A stretch of DNA of 64,000 bases from Akanthomyces muscarius (taxonomy: Eukaryota; Ascomycota; Sordariomycetes; Hypocreales; Cordycipitaceae). The stretch lies in NCBI RefSeq assembly GCF_028009165.1, contig NC_079244.1, positions 3,658,001 to 3,722,000 on the forward strand, in the 5' to 3' direction. A model generated the notes under the pieces. The model ran no database searches. It saw only the letters and a list, made by a program, of their open reading frames with translations, and was not told where the DNA came from. A program made the translations under genes and the position numbers. This document shows positions 32,550 through 44,991 of the stretch, piece after piece. Numbering within the stretch: the first letter of the stretch is position 1; the number at the start of each line of letters is the position of its first letter.

Positions 32550-33106
32550 CGGAAACACTATGAAACGCCAGGATAGGTATTGAATATACGGGCTCGTAAA
32601 GCGGCAAGCAACACAAATCATGTTAGGTAGTCTAAGAAACGAATAAACCGCAACATCTCAGCTTCGTTATCCCCCACAAATAGATGAGCGTGCTCCATCA
32701 AAATATATCAATTGTCGGTTGTCAAAACTGCAGCAACAAAATACAAAACTGACAGATTTTAGATAAAAAAGAGGAAAAGCCGCAGAACCAACAAGAAAAG
32801 GCAGATGAGAAGAAGAGGAAAAAGTACAAGGTAGACCACAAAAATAAATACCAACAACTCTTGTACCAGCTTGAGTCTTCGTTACGCGGACAATTGCACA
32901 AGGAAATCCCGCCAGACCCAATCGCCGCATGACCATGATGTAGATCCATAGAAACGCCGTTTTGAAAACATGATGCCCTATTAAGTCTGACCCAAAAGTA
33001 ATGGAAACAGGCAGATTCGCGAAAGAGATGATATCTCTGGAAAAAACACGGGGAATTGATGACCGAGAGCCCTAAGCGGACACCCGGCCTGGGTCATCTC
33101 ATCTCA
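32550..33106. other. Convergent intergenic region
   Basis: About 560 bp contain the two 3' UTRs of the convergent genes at 31670 and 33107. No gene is seen. Confidence 0.6.
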
Positions 33107-35640
33107 TCATTCTGCACCAATCTCATTACCTTCCATTCCAGAGAATGTGCCGTTGAAGTCAAACGCTTCAGTATTGCCGTCGTTGTCATGCAGGAATGAG
33201 TCAAAGTCAAAGTCGTTCAGGACATCACCCGTGTTGAGAGGATTGGCGAATTCCATGCCGGGGAAGTCAACCTGCAAAGTATCAGTGGACAGATCCACGG
33301 CATTCATCAGAGTCGTCCTTACCATGCTGTAGCTATCTGCACCTAGACCATTCTGGCTGAGATCGCCTTGAGATTGTGCCGCCGCAGCGGCTGGTGGAGC
33401 GCTAGCTGGTGGTGCTGTTGTAGTCGGGGCAGCATTGCCCTGCGCATTTGACGCAGCCTTGTTAAAAGAGGGCGTCATGGGCGTAGCGGGAGCGGCGGAA
33501 TCGCCATCGCCAGCGCCATCTGCGGCAGGAGTGGCGCCTGCAGCATTGGCAGCAGCAGCTTTGTTCTTCTGAGCAGCGGCACGCTGGGCATTGTTAGTTT
33601 GACTGAATGCATGATATTGGACGGAAATTCCTACCTTGTCTTTGGCAGCCTTGGTCTCTTTCTTCTTAGGAGCGTTCTTGGTGCCTTGGTTCGGTGTTGG
33701 TGGCGCGGCTGCCGACTGTTGGGGTGAAGCTGTTGTCCTGCTATTGGCGTTGGCTCCGGCCCCAGCTGGAGCAGACGGCGGCGGCATGGCGCGTTGTTGA
33801 GTGCCCTGCGCCTGGGGGTTCTGAGGCATGCCCTGGGCCATCATTTGTCCGTTGGGACCAGGCTGCCACAGCTGCGGGTTGCCTTGACCCTGGGCCCTGG
33901 CTGCCATCATCTGCTGCGGAGTGAACGGTTGGCCAGGGTGCGAGCTAGGCGGACGCATGCCATTCATCTGGGCTTGAGCACCAGCCATGCTGGGGTCCAC
34001 ACCCTTGAAGAAGTGCGGTGCCATGCTGGGGTCAACTTGGTTGCTCATAAAGTTCATTGGATTAGGCGAGTCTCTCGACTGACCACCTTCCGGAACGGGT
34101 GACGGAATTCCAGAATTGTTCATTTGAGGAGTGCCTCGCTTCATCTGCTCGCCGGGATTTGGCGAGGCGCCACTTCGCATAGCCTGTGGCGAGGTATCGG
34201 GAAACTGACCGTTGGGTCCGGGGCCGGGAGGGCCTTCGCGCGGCATTGCACCGCTCATGTTATCCTGCTCTTGGCGAGCCATCATGAGCCTTTTTTTGTT
34301 TTGTTGTTCTAGAAGCATGAGCTGCATTTGATAATCCTGAAGAGCATGGTTGCTGCCGGTACCTTGAGCAGCAGCAGCACCAGGTGGGCCAGGACGCAAG
34401 CTGCCGCCAATTTCTGGCGCGTTGTAGAAGTTGTTCAGAGTAGTTCCATCTGGTGCATGCTGGACCATAGGAGAGCCTTGGTTTTGGGGGTTGGGCACAT
34501 TCGGCATGCCTGGCTGGGTTCCTAGCTGCTTGCCGTGATGCGATTGCATGTTCGCCATGTAGGTTGCAATGGATTTTTGCTGAGCATGGGGAGGCGTATT
34601 AGCCAGCGCGGCGAGCTGCTGCTGCGTGAGAGTGGCGGGGTTGATGCCGCTAGCCGCGAGCAGCTGGTGTGCCGAGTGCGCTCCGTTAACGTTGACCATC
34701 TGCTGAGGGTTCATCCCAGGGCCTAAATTGTAAGCAGTGTTCCGAAGTCAGGGTAAAGAGACCACATACCACCATCTGTGCGTTGACGCTTGGCGGAAGG
34801 CGATGGCGCATTATCGCCGCCAGCAGCAGGAGAGGAAGGTCGATCCTGATTCGCGTTCATTTGAGACGGATCTCGCTGCATGGGATTCTGCTTGGCAAGC
34901 ATCATTTGCGGACTAGAGCCGATTAGCAAATACCCGTCATGACCTTGCCGTGGCAACTTACTTCTGGTTGTTAGCCATTGCAGTGCGTGCCAGGTTACCC
35001 TGCTTCATGCCAGCCATGCCGCCTTGCATGCCGCGGGCCATCTGGGCTTGGTAGGCTTGCTGCATTTCAGGACGCATCCGGAGCATTTCCTTTTCAGTAG
35101 TCAGTATTGGAATCTTGTTGGATCTGCCAGGCACAGCATGTGGGAGGAGCATACCTGAGTGTGCATGACGTATTGCTGGATTGTGCCGTTACTGTTGCCC
35201 TTTTGGCGCTGCGCATTGTAAATATCCCAGAACAGACAGAACCATTCGTATAGGAAAGAAGTGTCGGATGCAGGCATAGGGAGTTTGGGAGCGGGCAGGT
35301 CTTCGGGAGTTTTGGAATCAATGTCATCCTTGGAATCAGTGTCCATGGTATCGTCACCGGCACCGTTTACAGCGTTGCCGTTTTTGCCATCCTTGACATT
35401 AACTTGCTGGTCGCTAGCAAGAAGAGAACGCGCGCAGTCGAACATGCCGTATCGTAGGAAATACTCGTAAATGTATGTGTTAAGGACGCCACGCTGGTTA
35501 TCGTTCAGCTGCTGTCTGGGGGCAGCGGCGGCGGCTTGCGGGTTGATAGCGCCGTTGTTCATCATGGGCATAGGTGCGCTCCCGACCGGTCCGCCCATCG
35601 GGTTCATGTTGGCCATGGCAGCGTTGGGATTCATAGCCAT
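33107..35640 (-). CDS. som1: LUFS-domain transcriptional regulator (Som1/SomA/Flo8)
   Basis: Six exons on the minus strand (35640-35155, 35089-34962, 34912-34770, 34722-33635, 33583-33323, 33271-33107) give 756 aa. Two short in-frame introns in the 3' half (33634-33584 and 33322-33272) have good GTAGGA/GTAAGG donors and CAG acceptors. They are inferred from local splice signals. A LisH/LUFS domain lies at about 38-160: QRGVLNTYIYEYFLRYGMFDCARSLL, then FLYEWFCLFWDIYNAQRQKG. The rest is low-complexity Gln/Asn/Met/Pro/Ala-rich, with an NLS-like SAKRQR. The C-terminus is acidic and aromatic (VLNDFDFDSFLHDNDG), like an activation region. Family members act downstream of cAMP/PKA to control morphogenesis, adhesion and development. 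It has a long 5' region of about 1.9 kb. Confidence 0.9.
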
Positions 35641-37527
35641 GATGTGAGGTAGGGAAGCACCGTCGACGAGGATGGAGATCGCCGGCGAGGGTATCAAGAG
35701 AGAAAGGAAATAAGCCGAATCAACCGCCGGAACTTGCCACTACGGTACAGCACTGAAGAGGCTGGCCGAACGTGGACTTTCCGGGGATGGACGGAAGGTT
35801 GGTTGAGATGTACCAACCCGGAGAGGAAAAATATTATGCGGCCGCGACTCGTGGAGGCGAAAAGTGGTTGTTCTCGGAGACGCGCAAGGCGTAGGGAGCG
35901 CGAGCAAGGACAGAAAATAAGAGCAACAGCAGGAGCAATGCCAGCGGCACGCGAGTGGACACGATATCGATGGCTGCTTGATGCGGATCAAGAAAGTCGT
36001 GGCCGGCGAGGCACAAGTTCGATGAAGACGCAAAAGTTCAAGGGCTCGCTGGGGGCTGGGCGACACCAGTACAGTGTGCCTGAGACTTTGGAGGCGCAGG
36101 AAGAGGCGGCGGGCGCAGTTCCTTGGAGCGCGAGCACAGGGTCGACTACCAGGCGGCTCGGTGATGCGAGGTTCGAATGTCAAATGCGATGGATGGTCGG
36201 TTCCACGCGACGTGGCGGTTGAAGGTGGTGGTCTTGCTGCGAGCAGCGGAGATGGGGTACCAGGCGTTTCTTGGGACCGTGGAGACTTGAGGCGGTCGCT
36301 TCGTGGATAATGGGCCTGGCTTAGATTGCCTCTGCTGGTGGAGAGCCAGACGCGGTGGATGTCGCTCGAAGGATTCGCACTGTGCGAGTTTTTCTAGTTG
36401 GGGGTACCGACGTCGCGAGGGAATAGGAGAAAGGAAGACAGTGCACGTTTTTTTCTCCCCTCAATCATGACAAGAGACGACGCTGTAGCACCATGACCAC
36501 ACGGTCAGCGCTACAGACCACCACTGGCCAACTAGAAAACAGCATGATCCACAGTGTGGCACAGTGTGAGCCGTACTAGCCCGGAGCAAAGAACTATTGG
36601 TCCAACCCTGGTGATTTTGCGGGGCTACCGGCGTATGTCTGGGCACGGACGGCGTATTTTTTGGGCCGCCTGACGCTAATCTCTGCCTAAGGCAGCTAGA
36701 AAGTGCATTACAGAGATCAGGCTGGTTGCTCACTCGCTGGCTGGCTGGCGAGTCGTCTGGCTACCTAGGCAAGGTACGAGTATGGCCTGTTGGTGTAAGA
36801 GGTGGGAGATCGCATATCTTATGAACTAGTCATTTCAAACCAACTATTATAGCGGGCTCGTCATTTGATTTCTCTCCCTTTCTGAACTTGGTACTCTACC
36901 AGTACAGCCTTCCTTACCCCTCTCTGTTGTACGCCCTTTGAGGTCGCACGCCATTGGCACCGCGTTGGACAAAGCGCGAACGAGCCATCTCGATGCAATT
37001 TACCGCCGGGCGGACGGGAAGCTGCAGGCTATTCTCATAGTGAAATGCTATTAGCTCTTTGAACTTGAAACACGGCAGTGATTTAATGTTGCTTGACTTG
37101 AAAGTGTATGTATGTCCATCTTGTTAAGTTTCATCACGGGACAATGCCACGAGCTGGAGATCAATGTTCGAATTCGAGAGGCAATGACTGTCCCCCAAAA
37201 GCTACGACGCGGACTGGTGTTCTGCTGCTGGAATCCTGGCCACTGCGGGTGCTAGTATATTTGCTATAATGCCCGAGCCATATTGACCTCCGCTCATGTA
37301 AGAGCCCGTCAAGTCGCAGTGTTCTCTCATAATGGGATTTGGTCTATAATTTGCCTCAGACATTGCAGTTCAAGTCGAAAAATACCTCAAGTAGAAGAAT
37401 GGGCTTTCCTACTCCGGATATACCTTGCACAGGCTACACGCGCAGGAAAAAAAAATGCTTGGTCTACCGGCCAACTCGACCAGCCAATAGCTTTGTTCAT
37501 GGGCTTAGAGTCTTCTGCAAGCCGCGT
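35641..37527. other. Long upstream region of som1
   Basis: About 1.9 kb without a supported gene. The open frames at 35734-36310 overlap the som1 leader on the opposite strand and show no family signature. Long 5' regions are common for developmental regulators, so a long leader with regulatory sites is likely. The 3' UTR of bet3 occupies the right end. Confidence 0.5.
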
Positions 37528-38261
37528 CTAGTCGTCCTCCGGGGGTAGCTCATCATCAATGTAGCGTATTAGCGATACTCTCATCTCAGTCGTGTCGTTG
37601 CCTCGTAAAACATCGCTGATGAAGTGTGCTTCGACTTGCATCTGCACCATTTCTAGCGCGCCCCTCAAAACACCACAAAGAATATTGGAATACCATAACT
37701 CGTCCTGGGCACGGCCATCATCGGGTAGCTCGACAAAATCAGCAAAGGGGTTTTCGTCGAACACCAACGAGAATTGCTTATTGTCCGTCGTCCAATTCGT
37801 TACTTGCGGCGTAATGTTCAAGAAGATTTTGAACCCAACCTAGGCCAGATCAGTAAAGCTGCTTTCAAAAACAAAGCTGGTCTGAATCCTACCCGAGAGA
37901 TCATGTCTGCCGTCTCGCGGAAGTTGGCACAGCGCTTCATGGTATTAGATTTGGCGAGGTAGTCCTCGATCAGTCGCAGGCCAATGTTGTACCCCATCTT
38001 GTCCAGTTGCTTATTTACTTCCGCATAGTCGCCATCAAAGTCTCTGCATAGTTGCGCGACCACTGTACCGTATGTAAGGGTCACGAGTTCGGCGTTGACT
38101 TTATCAATTCGAGTCCTGCGGTTCGGTCAGTCACTGGGTTGTTCGCCGTCGATCGATTTCGTACTTCCAGATCCTGCGAACTCGTTAGAGAAAGACCATA
38201 CATTCCATCTCATCACAAGGACTTACTCCTCGCCAATGCGAGAGGCTTTGCTGGAAGCCAT
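37528..38261 (-). CDS. bet3: TRAPP complex subunit Bet3 (TRAPPC3)
   Basis: Three exons (38261-38227, 38115-37893, 37839-37528) give 189 aa, the usual size for Bet3. The protein begins MASSKASRIGEETRIDKVNA. It continues with LTYGTVVAQLCRDFD, MGYNIGLRLIEDYLAKS, KRCANFRETADMISRVGF and FLNITPQVTNW, ending EAHFISDVLRGNDTTEM and IRYIDDELPPEDD. The cysteine in KRCANF corresponds to the acylated cysteine of the family, buried in a hydrophobic channel. Bet3 is a core subunit of the TRAPP complexes that tether ER-derived vesicles at the Golgi and activate Ypt1/Rab1. It is divergent from the U5-40K gene, 368 bp away. It appears intact. Confidence 0.96.
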
Positions 38262-38629
38262 GTTTGTAGTTCACCCCTTGCTTTCGCAGCTGACTTGCAG
38301 CTATCGCGCTGCGGGGAAGGGAGCAGAAATAGCGACGGGTTCAATACCAGAGAAGTATTCTTCCAGAATGCTCTCAAATTTCAGCGCAGTTATCGTATTT
38401 GAAAGCTTGTTGTCACAGGAAGATCGAGTGCGGGACCTTGTCGTTGGGAGGGACCGAGCTTGGGAAGAACGAGCGGGTCGAGAGCCAATGAGCGCCCAGC
38501 TTTCAGGTAGCTCACGGCGCCATCAATAATTTTCAACGCAAAGGCCCAACCATTGCACTTCAACACTCGACGCCTAGGTACATCGCAACACCGCTTTGCG
38601 CATTAATTTTCCGCACAGTCGCTCACAAA
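38262..38629. promoter_or_regulatory. Bidirectional promoter of bet3 and U5-40K gene
   Basis: The 368 bp between the two divergent start codons must carry both core promoters. No named element was identified. Confidence 0.55.
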
Positions 38630-39842
38630 ATGTCGGCTGAGAAGCGACCCGCGGACGGTGAACCAGGCGCATCGCAAGTCCTGGTGAAGCGCCAAAATGT
38701 CAACAACTCGGAGGGTGCGCTGGCTCGCCTCAACGCCTCCAGCAATGCACTGGTGCAGACTGTGAGTAGAATTGCACTGTGCCGGGCGCAAAGCTAATGC
38801 CTCGCAGGCTCCGAGAACGAGCGCGCTGCAGTCGCCCGTGATGCAGCTGACGGGCCATTCTGGCGAAGTATTCACAGCCAAGTTCGACCCTACAGGGAAC
38901 CTCATTGCGTCTGGCTCAATGGATAAAAGTATACGTATGTGCGACGGCACCATTTTAATTTGGTCAGAGACTAACCTGCAGCAGTCTTGTGGCGAACCTA
39001 TGGCGATTGCGAAAATTACGGCGTATTAAAAGGACACAAAAGCGCGGTTCTGGATTTGCAGTGGTCTCGCGATTCTGAGATTCTGTACTCTGCCTCTGCC
39101 GACACCCACCTCGCGAGCTGGGACTTGACCTCGGGTACGAGAATTCGACGTTACATCGGTCACGAAGAAGTAGTGAACGCGCTGGACATTACCCGGCGAG
39201 GCGAGGAGATGCTCATCAGCGGCAGCGACGACGGCACGATTGGGATCTGGGACCCGCGCACGAAGCACGCCGTCGACTATATCCAAACAGATTTTCCAAT
39301 CACGGCAGTCGCCATCTCGCCTGCTGGAAACGAAATCTATACGGGAGGCATCGACAACGACATCCGGGTATGGGATCTGCGCAAGAAGTCGGTTGTGTAC
39401 AATATGGCTGGACACTCGGACACCATCACATCATTGAAAGTGTCGCCGGACTCTCAATCGCTACTATCTTACGCTATGGACTCTACTGTGAGGACATGGG
39501 ACATTCGGCCATTTGCACCCACCGAGCGACAAATCCGCACATTGGACGGCGCGACGTCAGGATCAGAAAAGAACCTCCTGGGAGCCAGCTGGGACGCTGA
39601 AGGCAAGAAGATTGCGGCCGCTTCAGGAGACGGCACCGTTCTCGTGTGGTCTAGTGAAAATGGCAAGCTGCTGTATAAGCTCCCAGGCCACCGCGGCACC
39701 GTCAACAGCGCGGAGTTTTCGCCGAATAAGGAGCCAGTCCGTAAGTAAATACCCAGCCTCTCTGCTGGTGAGACTTGCTAACATTCACGCAGTTCTATCC
39801 GCATCCTCGGATCGCACCATGCTGCTTGGCGAACTGAAATGA
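38630..39842 (+). CDS. spf38: U5 snRNP 40 kDa WD40 protein (Spf38/SNRNP40)
   Basis: Four exons (38630-38761, 38808-38934, 38985-39740, 39793-39842) give 354 aa. Seven WD repeats are visible, for example LTGHSGEVFTAKFDPTGNLI, LKGHKSAVLDLQWSRD, YIGHEEVVNALDIT, GGIDNDIRVWDLR, MAGHSDTITSLKVSPD, SYAMDSTVRTWDIRPF and LPGHRGTVNSAEFSPN. The ILSASSDRTMLLGEL end closes the propeller. Repeat number, length and the VLLWRTYGDCENYGVLKGHK-type block (leucine variant here) match SNRNP40/Prp8-binding protein. It is a component of the U5 snRNP and of active spliceosomes in the nucleus. A final exon of 50 nt completes the last repeat and is easily missed. Confidence 0.95.
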
Positions 39843-41386
39843 TCTTGCGGAGCGGTACATCCAGAGACGCCCTCACGAGTTCATCTCGACGCCCGTATAT
39901 TAAGATGGAGAACGAAGCGGCTTTGAAAGGCGATTCTCAACATAGAGATCAGCAGATTCAGTCGATCCTAAACCTGAGGCGATTAAACACATCCACTGAT
40001 TCGCCGGCAGCTATGGTCTTGAGGAAGGCCAAACCAGGAGACCAGCTTCATGCGTCTGACGCGTGCTTGTTCGATCTCACAACCAGACTCAAACCGGAGT
40101 ACCGTGGCTGCCGTTTTGGCGCATGACCACGAGACCCCTCCACAGTATAGGCAATGTTGTATATATTAATGTTCAAAATAGAGAAGCAACAACTTGAAGA
40201 ATTAATCTGCATCTGTACTGCCCGCTGTTGCAAGCTGAACCTGTAAGCTGCCAAGTAATCCTGACAGTTGGCTAGTAGAGGCCCACTAGTGACAATCGCC
40301 CTTCTTCTCAGGTGCCTCAAATCATGTCATCGACAACTGAAAACGCGCTTGACACTCACTTTCTTTTTTTCCTTACGCGCCCCTTCTCCCTCGATGAGAA
40401 GTTTCTAGACACGACTGGTTGTCATGTCCACCTATCAATGCAGATGCGCTGCCAGGGGTGCTGAAACATGCCCATCTTCCCCGGACTGCTCGTGTCCAAC
40501 CAACCATGCAGCTTTGGTGCGCCCTGGCAACAATTCAAGGAGTGCGCTGCAGCCAGTAGAGAAGTCCCCTGAGTAGGAGTTTCAGTCCTTGCAACAGAAC
40601 TTCTAAGATAATAGGGCGGACACTCTCAGGCTCTTGGTAGCCTGGGGCTCGGCCACTGACCTGCTGGGCACGATCGTCTCAGATCAAGGAGACATGATAC
40701 ACGCTACCACTATTCGTAACAGGAGATGCGCCACATTGAGATTGGGGCGCTGCAAAGCGCGCATAAAAAAAACACAACAGTCCAGTCGGCAGCTTACTCA
40801 CATTTGACATGGTATCGATGCTCGTATCCGTTGACGGTCCCTGAATTTATTGGCTGTCGCATCGCTCTGAGCATGTTGGGAGCAACTTGTTTCGTCACTG
40901 TCTTGGCTGGGCTTCACTGTCGCAACGGCTCTGCCTGTTTTTGACTTTACTTTTCCTTCTGAATTCACTTTTCATTTCGCTGTTGACCCTCTGCGGAAAC
41001 CTCTGTACTACAATTATACTATTTATCGTGTTCGCCCTGTTTATTGCCATTTTAACCTGTTGCGGCTGCAATAATTCTAGCTTTCCGATGTTTGCAACCT
41101 CCCTTGCCAACCCACTGTATCAGACATTGATATAAGCTTCATTTGGCTGGCAGATATCCATGGCAGGAGATGCAGACTGACGCATAATACCGGCTGTTTC
41201 CTAGCGTCTTTTTTCAGTTCAGAAGTTTGCAAATCATCGCCATTTCATCAGAGCAAGCGCGCGGCGGCAAGGCCTTTCTGAGCCTCGACAGTTGCAGCTG
41301 TCCGACGTACACGACGACAACAGAGTCGAGCAAGAAGTACAGCGAGAAGATAACAGGACGCAGGGAAAGGCGCAATTCCACACCGA
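39843..41386. other. Intergenic region, no gene seen
   Basis: This 1.5 kb separates the U5-40K gene from the two-TM protein gene. A hydrophobic frame at 40887-41135 has no start context or homology I recognise. The stretch from about 40900 is T/C-rich and probably promoter and leader. Confidence 0.5.
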
Positions 41387-42630
41387 ATGGCCATGTTTTC
41401 CGCAGGGATGGAGAGGATCAGGCGGGATTTAATACAACGAGCTCAAGCCCAGAGGAGCGATGCAATGGAGCGAGGCTCTGTCAGCCAGGAGCTCGCGCAG
41501 GCCTCGAATACTGGAAACGCGGTACAACTAGGGGAAAGACGGACTCTGGGATTGACGGGATTCCTCTCGCGGCCATTGAGGCTTGTTCGCCAACCTGTGG
41601 CTGTCGCTGGGGACAGCAGGCATCGACCGGAGACTCCCAAATCACCGCAAAGAATTACACCAGGGAACGCAATACATGAAAGACTGGAATCCGGAGCCAC
41701 CCCTGGCGGGATTCCAGTTCCTGAAATTACAGAACCTTCTCCAGCTGTCGTGGTGGAGGCAAACAGCCAAAGGCAAGACGGTCAAACGCAGCCAAGGCCG
41801 CAAGACAGCCATAGGTCCCGGCGAAGAGGAGTCTTTAACAAGTTGCGAGGCGAACGAAAGAAACGATTCCTATTCTGCTTGCCATGGGTCAACTCTGGAC
41901 GAGTGCGCGTGACGCTGATGCATTGCTTGACGTCGGGGTTGTTCGTGTTACTACTGCTAGCAGTCTGTAAGTTGCTTCTTTGTCTGGCGCGTCCATTGAA
42001 GCTCGACTAACCAAAGGGCTTGCACAGACTTGGGACTATCCTTGACTCAGCACATTCAAGCCAACGAACTGACGATTCTCCTATTACTCATCATCGTCAT
42101 CTCTACGCTGTACTTCTGCTATAATATTGTCCGGTTGTGCCTTGCGGTAATGCGTGGCGACAAGCCGACTGCGGGGAGCCGAGGACGTCAAGCGATGAGT
42201 TCGGCGGAGATGCTCAAGACGGGATACGCGATGCCACGACGCCCGATTCGAGTGGTTTTGGCACAGGATGAGGAGGCGGCCGGGAGAGACGAAGTGACGA
42301 ATAAGTTGACGCCGCCAGCGTATGGATTTTGGCGCGAGAGTGTGGTACGTGTGACAATATTTTGTTCGCTGGCTGTGTTTTCAAAAAACTGTGGTTTAGA
42401 CTAACGACGAACAGCGACTGGACCCAAACCGACTGTACTGGCAACGAAACGAGGCAGCGAAAAGGCAAGAGCCTGTGTCGGACATGGAATCGGGGCATGA
42501 GCACATTGCAAGTGGTGGACGACGGCCACCGTCGTATGCCTCTGATGATGGTGTATCATATATAGTTGACGCCATTCCTACGTCGTCTACATCTACGACG
42601 ATGGCATCTCGACAGCAGATGGCGAGGTAG
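41387..42630 (+). CDS. Unknown membrane protein with two TM helices
   Basis: Three exons (41387-41966, 42028-42344, 42415-42630) give 370 aa. The family is not recognised. The N-terminal 165 residues are polar and Arg/Gln/Pro-rich. A basic patch (RRRGVFNKLRGERKKR) precedes the first helix (about 177-198). Only about ten residues separate it from the second (about 208-231, LTILLLLIIVISTLYFCYNI). This gives a helical hairpin with both termini on the same side, probably cytosolic by the positive-inside rule. The C-terminal half contains LTPPAYGFWRESVRLDPNRL and RRPPSYASDDGVSYI, which look like short conserved motifs (PPSYxSDD) rather than a fold. Introns have clean GTAAGT/GTACGT donors. Confidence 0.8.
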
Positions 42631-44264
42631 TTGATGTCGGGGGTGAAAGCAGGGCGTCTAGGACATGTCGCGAATCTGTATCTCATTCCATAGCCACACG
42701 ATTTATTCCTCCCTTGATCCAATTGCCAGCGCGCCCGTTTCTGGGTTACCCGCGTCCGCGTCGCTAAAGCCGGGGTCGCCGTGAGGGAGGCATCGAGGGG
42801 GGCATGCGGCAGATGTACCTGCACAATACTTGCAGGGGAGTAGTCACTTGCGAGCCGGCTCAAGTTTTTGACAGGTATTCTGGTCAAGGGCACACACTAC
42901 CTAGGTAGGCAGGGAGCCGCGAATCTGGGTAGCCAAGGGGTCTGGGGGCGGTCATCTGGTGCGGCATGCAGGTGCTTGGGGCTACTGAAAGCTGCGACCG
43001 GGCTAGGATTTTAGTGCGAGGTCTTGCAATTCAGAGCCTGCGATTGGTACATGGCGATGCCGACTTGTTTGCTAGCGTTTACTACTGGTAGAGATTTGGG
43101 GCTGGCTGCTCCTGGAGTCGTGGGGAAGCAAGGAAGGCTCTGGCTGAGCAAGCTGGCTGGCTGCTTCGACTGCCCTGCTTCCCTGCCTGCGACTGCTGCC
43201 AGTGACAAGAGTGCCTCCACAATTGGCAGGTAAAATTTTTCCCACCAAAAGCGCGCGACGCCTCCTCTGCACTGGTACCGACTGGTCTCTCGCATTTGGC
43301 CCAAAAAGTCTATCCCCTGCTATCTCCTTCCCTTGCCCTCTTTTCCCTTTCCCATTATCCAAACTCTCATACTCCAGTTTCTATCCGATAGTAGGTGGAC
43401 AGTTGTTTATCGACGTTGGGTTATTTGCTGTCATACATACCTTTTTTCAATCTCTACATTTTATTATTTTCGACATCTCTTTCAAACAAGGTACGTTTCT
43501 TACACGCTGGCTGCCTGTATTTTGCTTTTGTCGCCACTTGCGCCCGCGTTGCGCTGCCCGCACCCGCTGTCTGTCACTGTCTGCCGCCCGCCTCAATCTT
43601 CCCGACGCTTCACGACGCAATTCGCAAACATGGTCAAGAGAGGCCAAGAATAAAAGGGAAAAACAAAAACAAAAACAAAAAAGAGCATCAAATCCTGCGC
43701 ACAATACGGAAATCGCGCGCTGATGCTTGACCCCGTCGACTTGCTTTTGCGCCGCGCGCATAATTTCCCTTTCGACTTTTTTGTGCGCCCCCGATGCTAG
43801 GCAATATTTACATGCAAAATCCAAGAGAAATACAAGAAAAGCACACGAAGACGAAGGAAGCTAGGCTCTCTGCGCCTCGCAGTACTGCTTTTGGTCTATT
43901 CCCCGCGACAGAGAACATGCCCGCCGCACTCCCCGCCATAACCTCGGTCTTCTCCCACAGCTGCCGCATTGTTGCGCCGCGCCGACAAGTGCCCGCGTAG
44001 CGACACGATATTACATGCATCACCAACTCTGCCCGAAAAAATTGTCTGTGGTCCTGAAGACCACAATTACACTTACGCTCACCCAGGTCGGCGTCTCAGG
44101 CAATTCTGGCACAGTCTCGTGGGTGGCGAGGCAGCATGTGACTGACAGCACAAGTGGCGCAAAACATTGACAGAATTCTACAATAACTCCTACCACGACA
44201 GCAGCGCAACTTTCCACACTTAAATTTAAGCGTCGCTTGCTAACTCGCATCTACAGTCATCATC
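42631..44264. other. Intergenic region and long leader of the gis2-like gene
   Basis: The right half probably forms the 5' UTR of the zinc-knuckle gene. It includes a short upstream ORF at 43630-43653, an A5C repeat at 43659-43682, and a strong branch point plus acceptor (GCTAACTCGCATCTACAG) ending about 10 bp before the start codon. A GTACGT donor at 43491 is one candidate partner. No other gene is seen. Confidence 0.5.
43630..43653 (+). promoter_or_regulatory. Possible upstream ORF of the gis2-like gene
   Basis: An ATG followed by six codons and a TAA (MVKRGQE) sits 600 bp before the main ATG. It would be removed if the proposed leader intron starts at 43491, so its presence in mature mRNA depends on splicing. 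Confidence 0.3.
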
Positions 44265-44991
44265 ATGTCTTCTCTCTCTCGTCGTGCTTGCTACAAGTGT
44301 GGCAACGTCGGTCATTATGCCGAGGTCTGCTCCTCCTCTGAGCGCCTTTGCTACAACTGTAAGCAGCCTGGCCACGAGTCGAACGGCTGCCCTCTTCCTC
44401 GCACCACCGAGGCCAAGCAGTGCTACCACTGCCAGGGTCTTGGTCACGTCCAGGCCGACTGTCCTACTCTCCGCCTGACCGGCAACGCTACTTCCGGTCG
44501 CTGCTACAACTGCGGCCAGCCCGGTCATCTTGCTGTAGGTTCTTCGTCAGCAGCTTGATTTGCATTCAACTAACTGTCTTCAGCGTGCCTGCCCTAACCC
44601 CGTTGGTCCCGCTGCCATGGGCCGTGGTGCCCCTATGGGCCGTGGTGGCTACGCCGGCAACTTCGGCGGCCGTGGCGGCTTCGCTGGTGGCCCTCGCCCT
44701 GCTACCTGCTACAAGTGCGGTGGCCCCAACCACTTTGCCCGTGATTGCCAGGCTCAGGCCATGAAGTGCTACGCCTGCGGCAAGCTCGGCCACATCTCCC
44801 GCGATTGCACAGCTCCCAACGGCGGTCCTCTCAACACCGCCGGCAAGACCTGCTATCAGTGTGGCGAGGCCGGCCACATCTCTCGCGACTGCCCCCAGAA
44901 GGCCGCCGCTGGCCCCCCGGAGATTAACAACGAGGTTGACATGACCAATGTCGCTGCCGCCCCCGTTGCCCCTATCCCCCCCGTGGCATAG
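44265..44991 (+). CDS. gis2: CCHC zinc-knuckle nucleic-acid-binding protein (Gis2/CNBP)
   Basis: Two exons (44265-44534, 44584-44991) give 225 aa. Seven CX2CX4HX4C knuckles are present: CYKCGNVGHYAEVC, CYNCKQPGHESNGC, CYHCQGLGHVQADC, CYNCGQPGHLARAC, CYKCGGPNHFARDC, CYACGKLGHISRDC and CYQCGEAGHISRDC. The intron falls inside the fourth knuckle, so both exons are needed for its zinc site. A Gly/Arg-rich linker (GRGAPMGRGGYAGNFGGRGG) separates knuckles four and five. Architecture matches yeast Gis2, fission-yeast Byr3 and animal CNBP. These bind single-stranded G-rich RNA or DNA and associate with translating ribosomes. The C-terminal tail after the last knuckle is Pro/Ala-rich. Confidence 0.94.

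Noticed and set aside
36165..36185. tRNA-like T-loop match (GGTTCGAAT) in the som1 upstream region
   Set aside because: No pairing acceptor, D or anticodon arms could be built around it. No tRNA was supported anywhere in the window.
35734..36222. 162-codon plus-strand frame upstream of som1
   Set aside because: Arg/Gly/Trp-rich composition, no start context and no homology signal; it overlaps the likely som1 leader.
40887..41135. Small hydrophobic ORF resembling a membrane peptide
   Set aside because: Runs of T/C in a probable promoter or leader give Leu/Phe codons in any frame.
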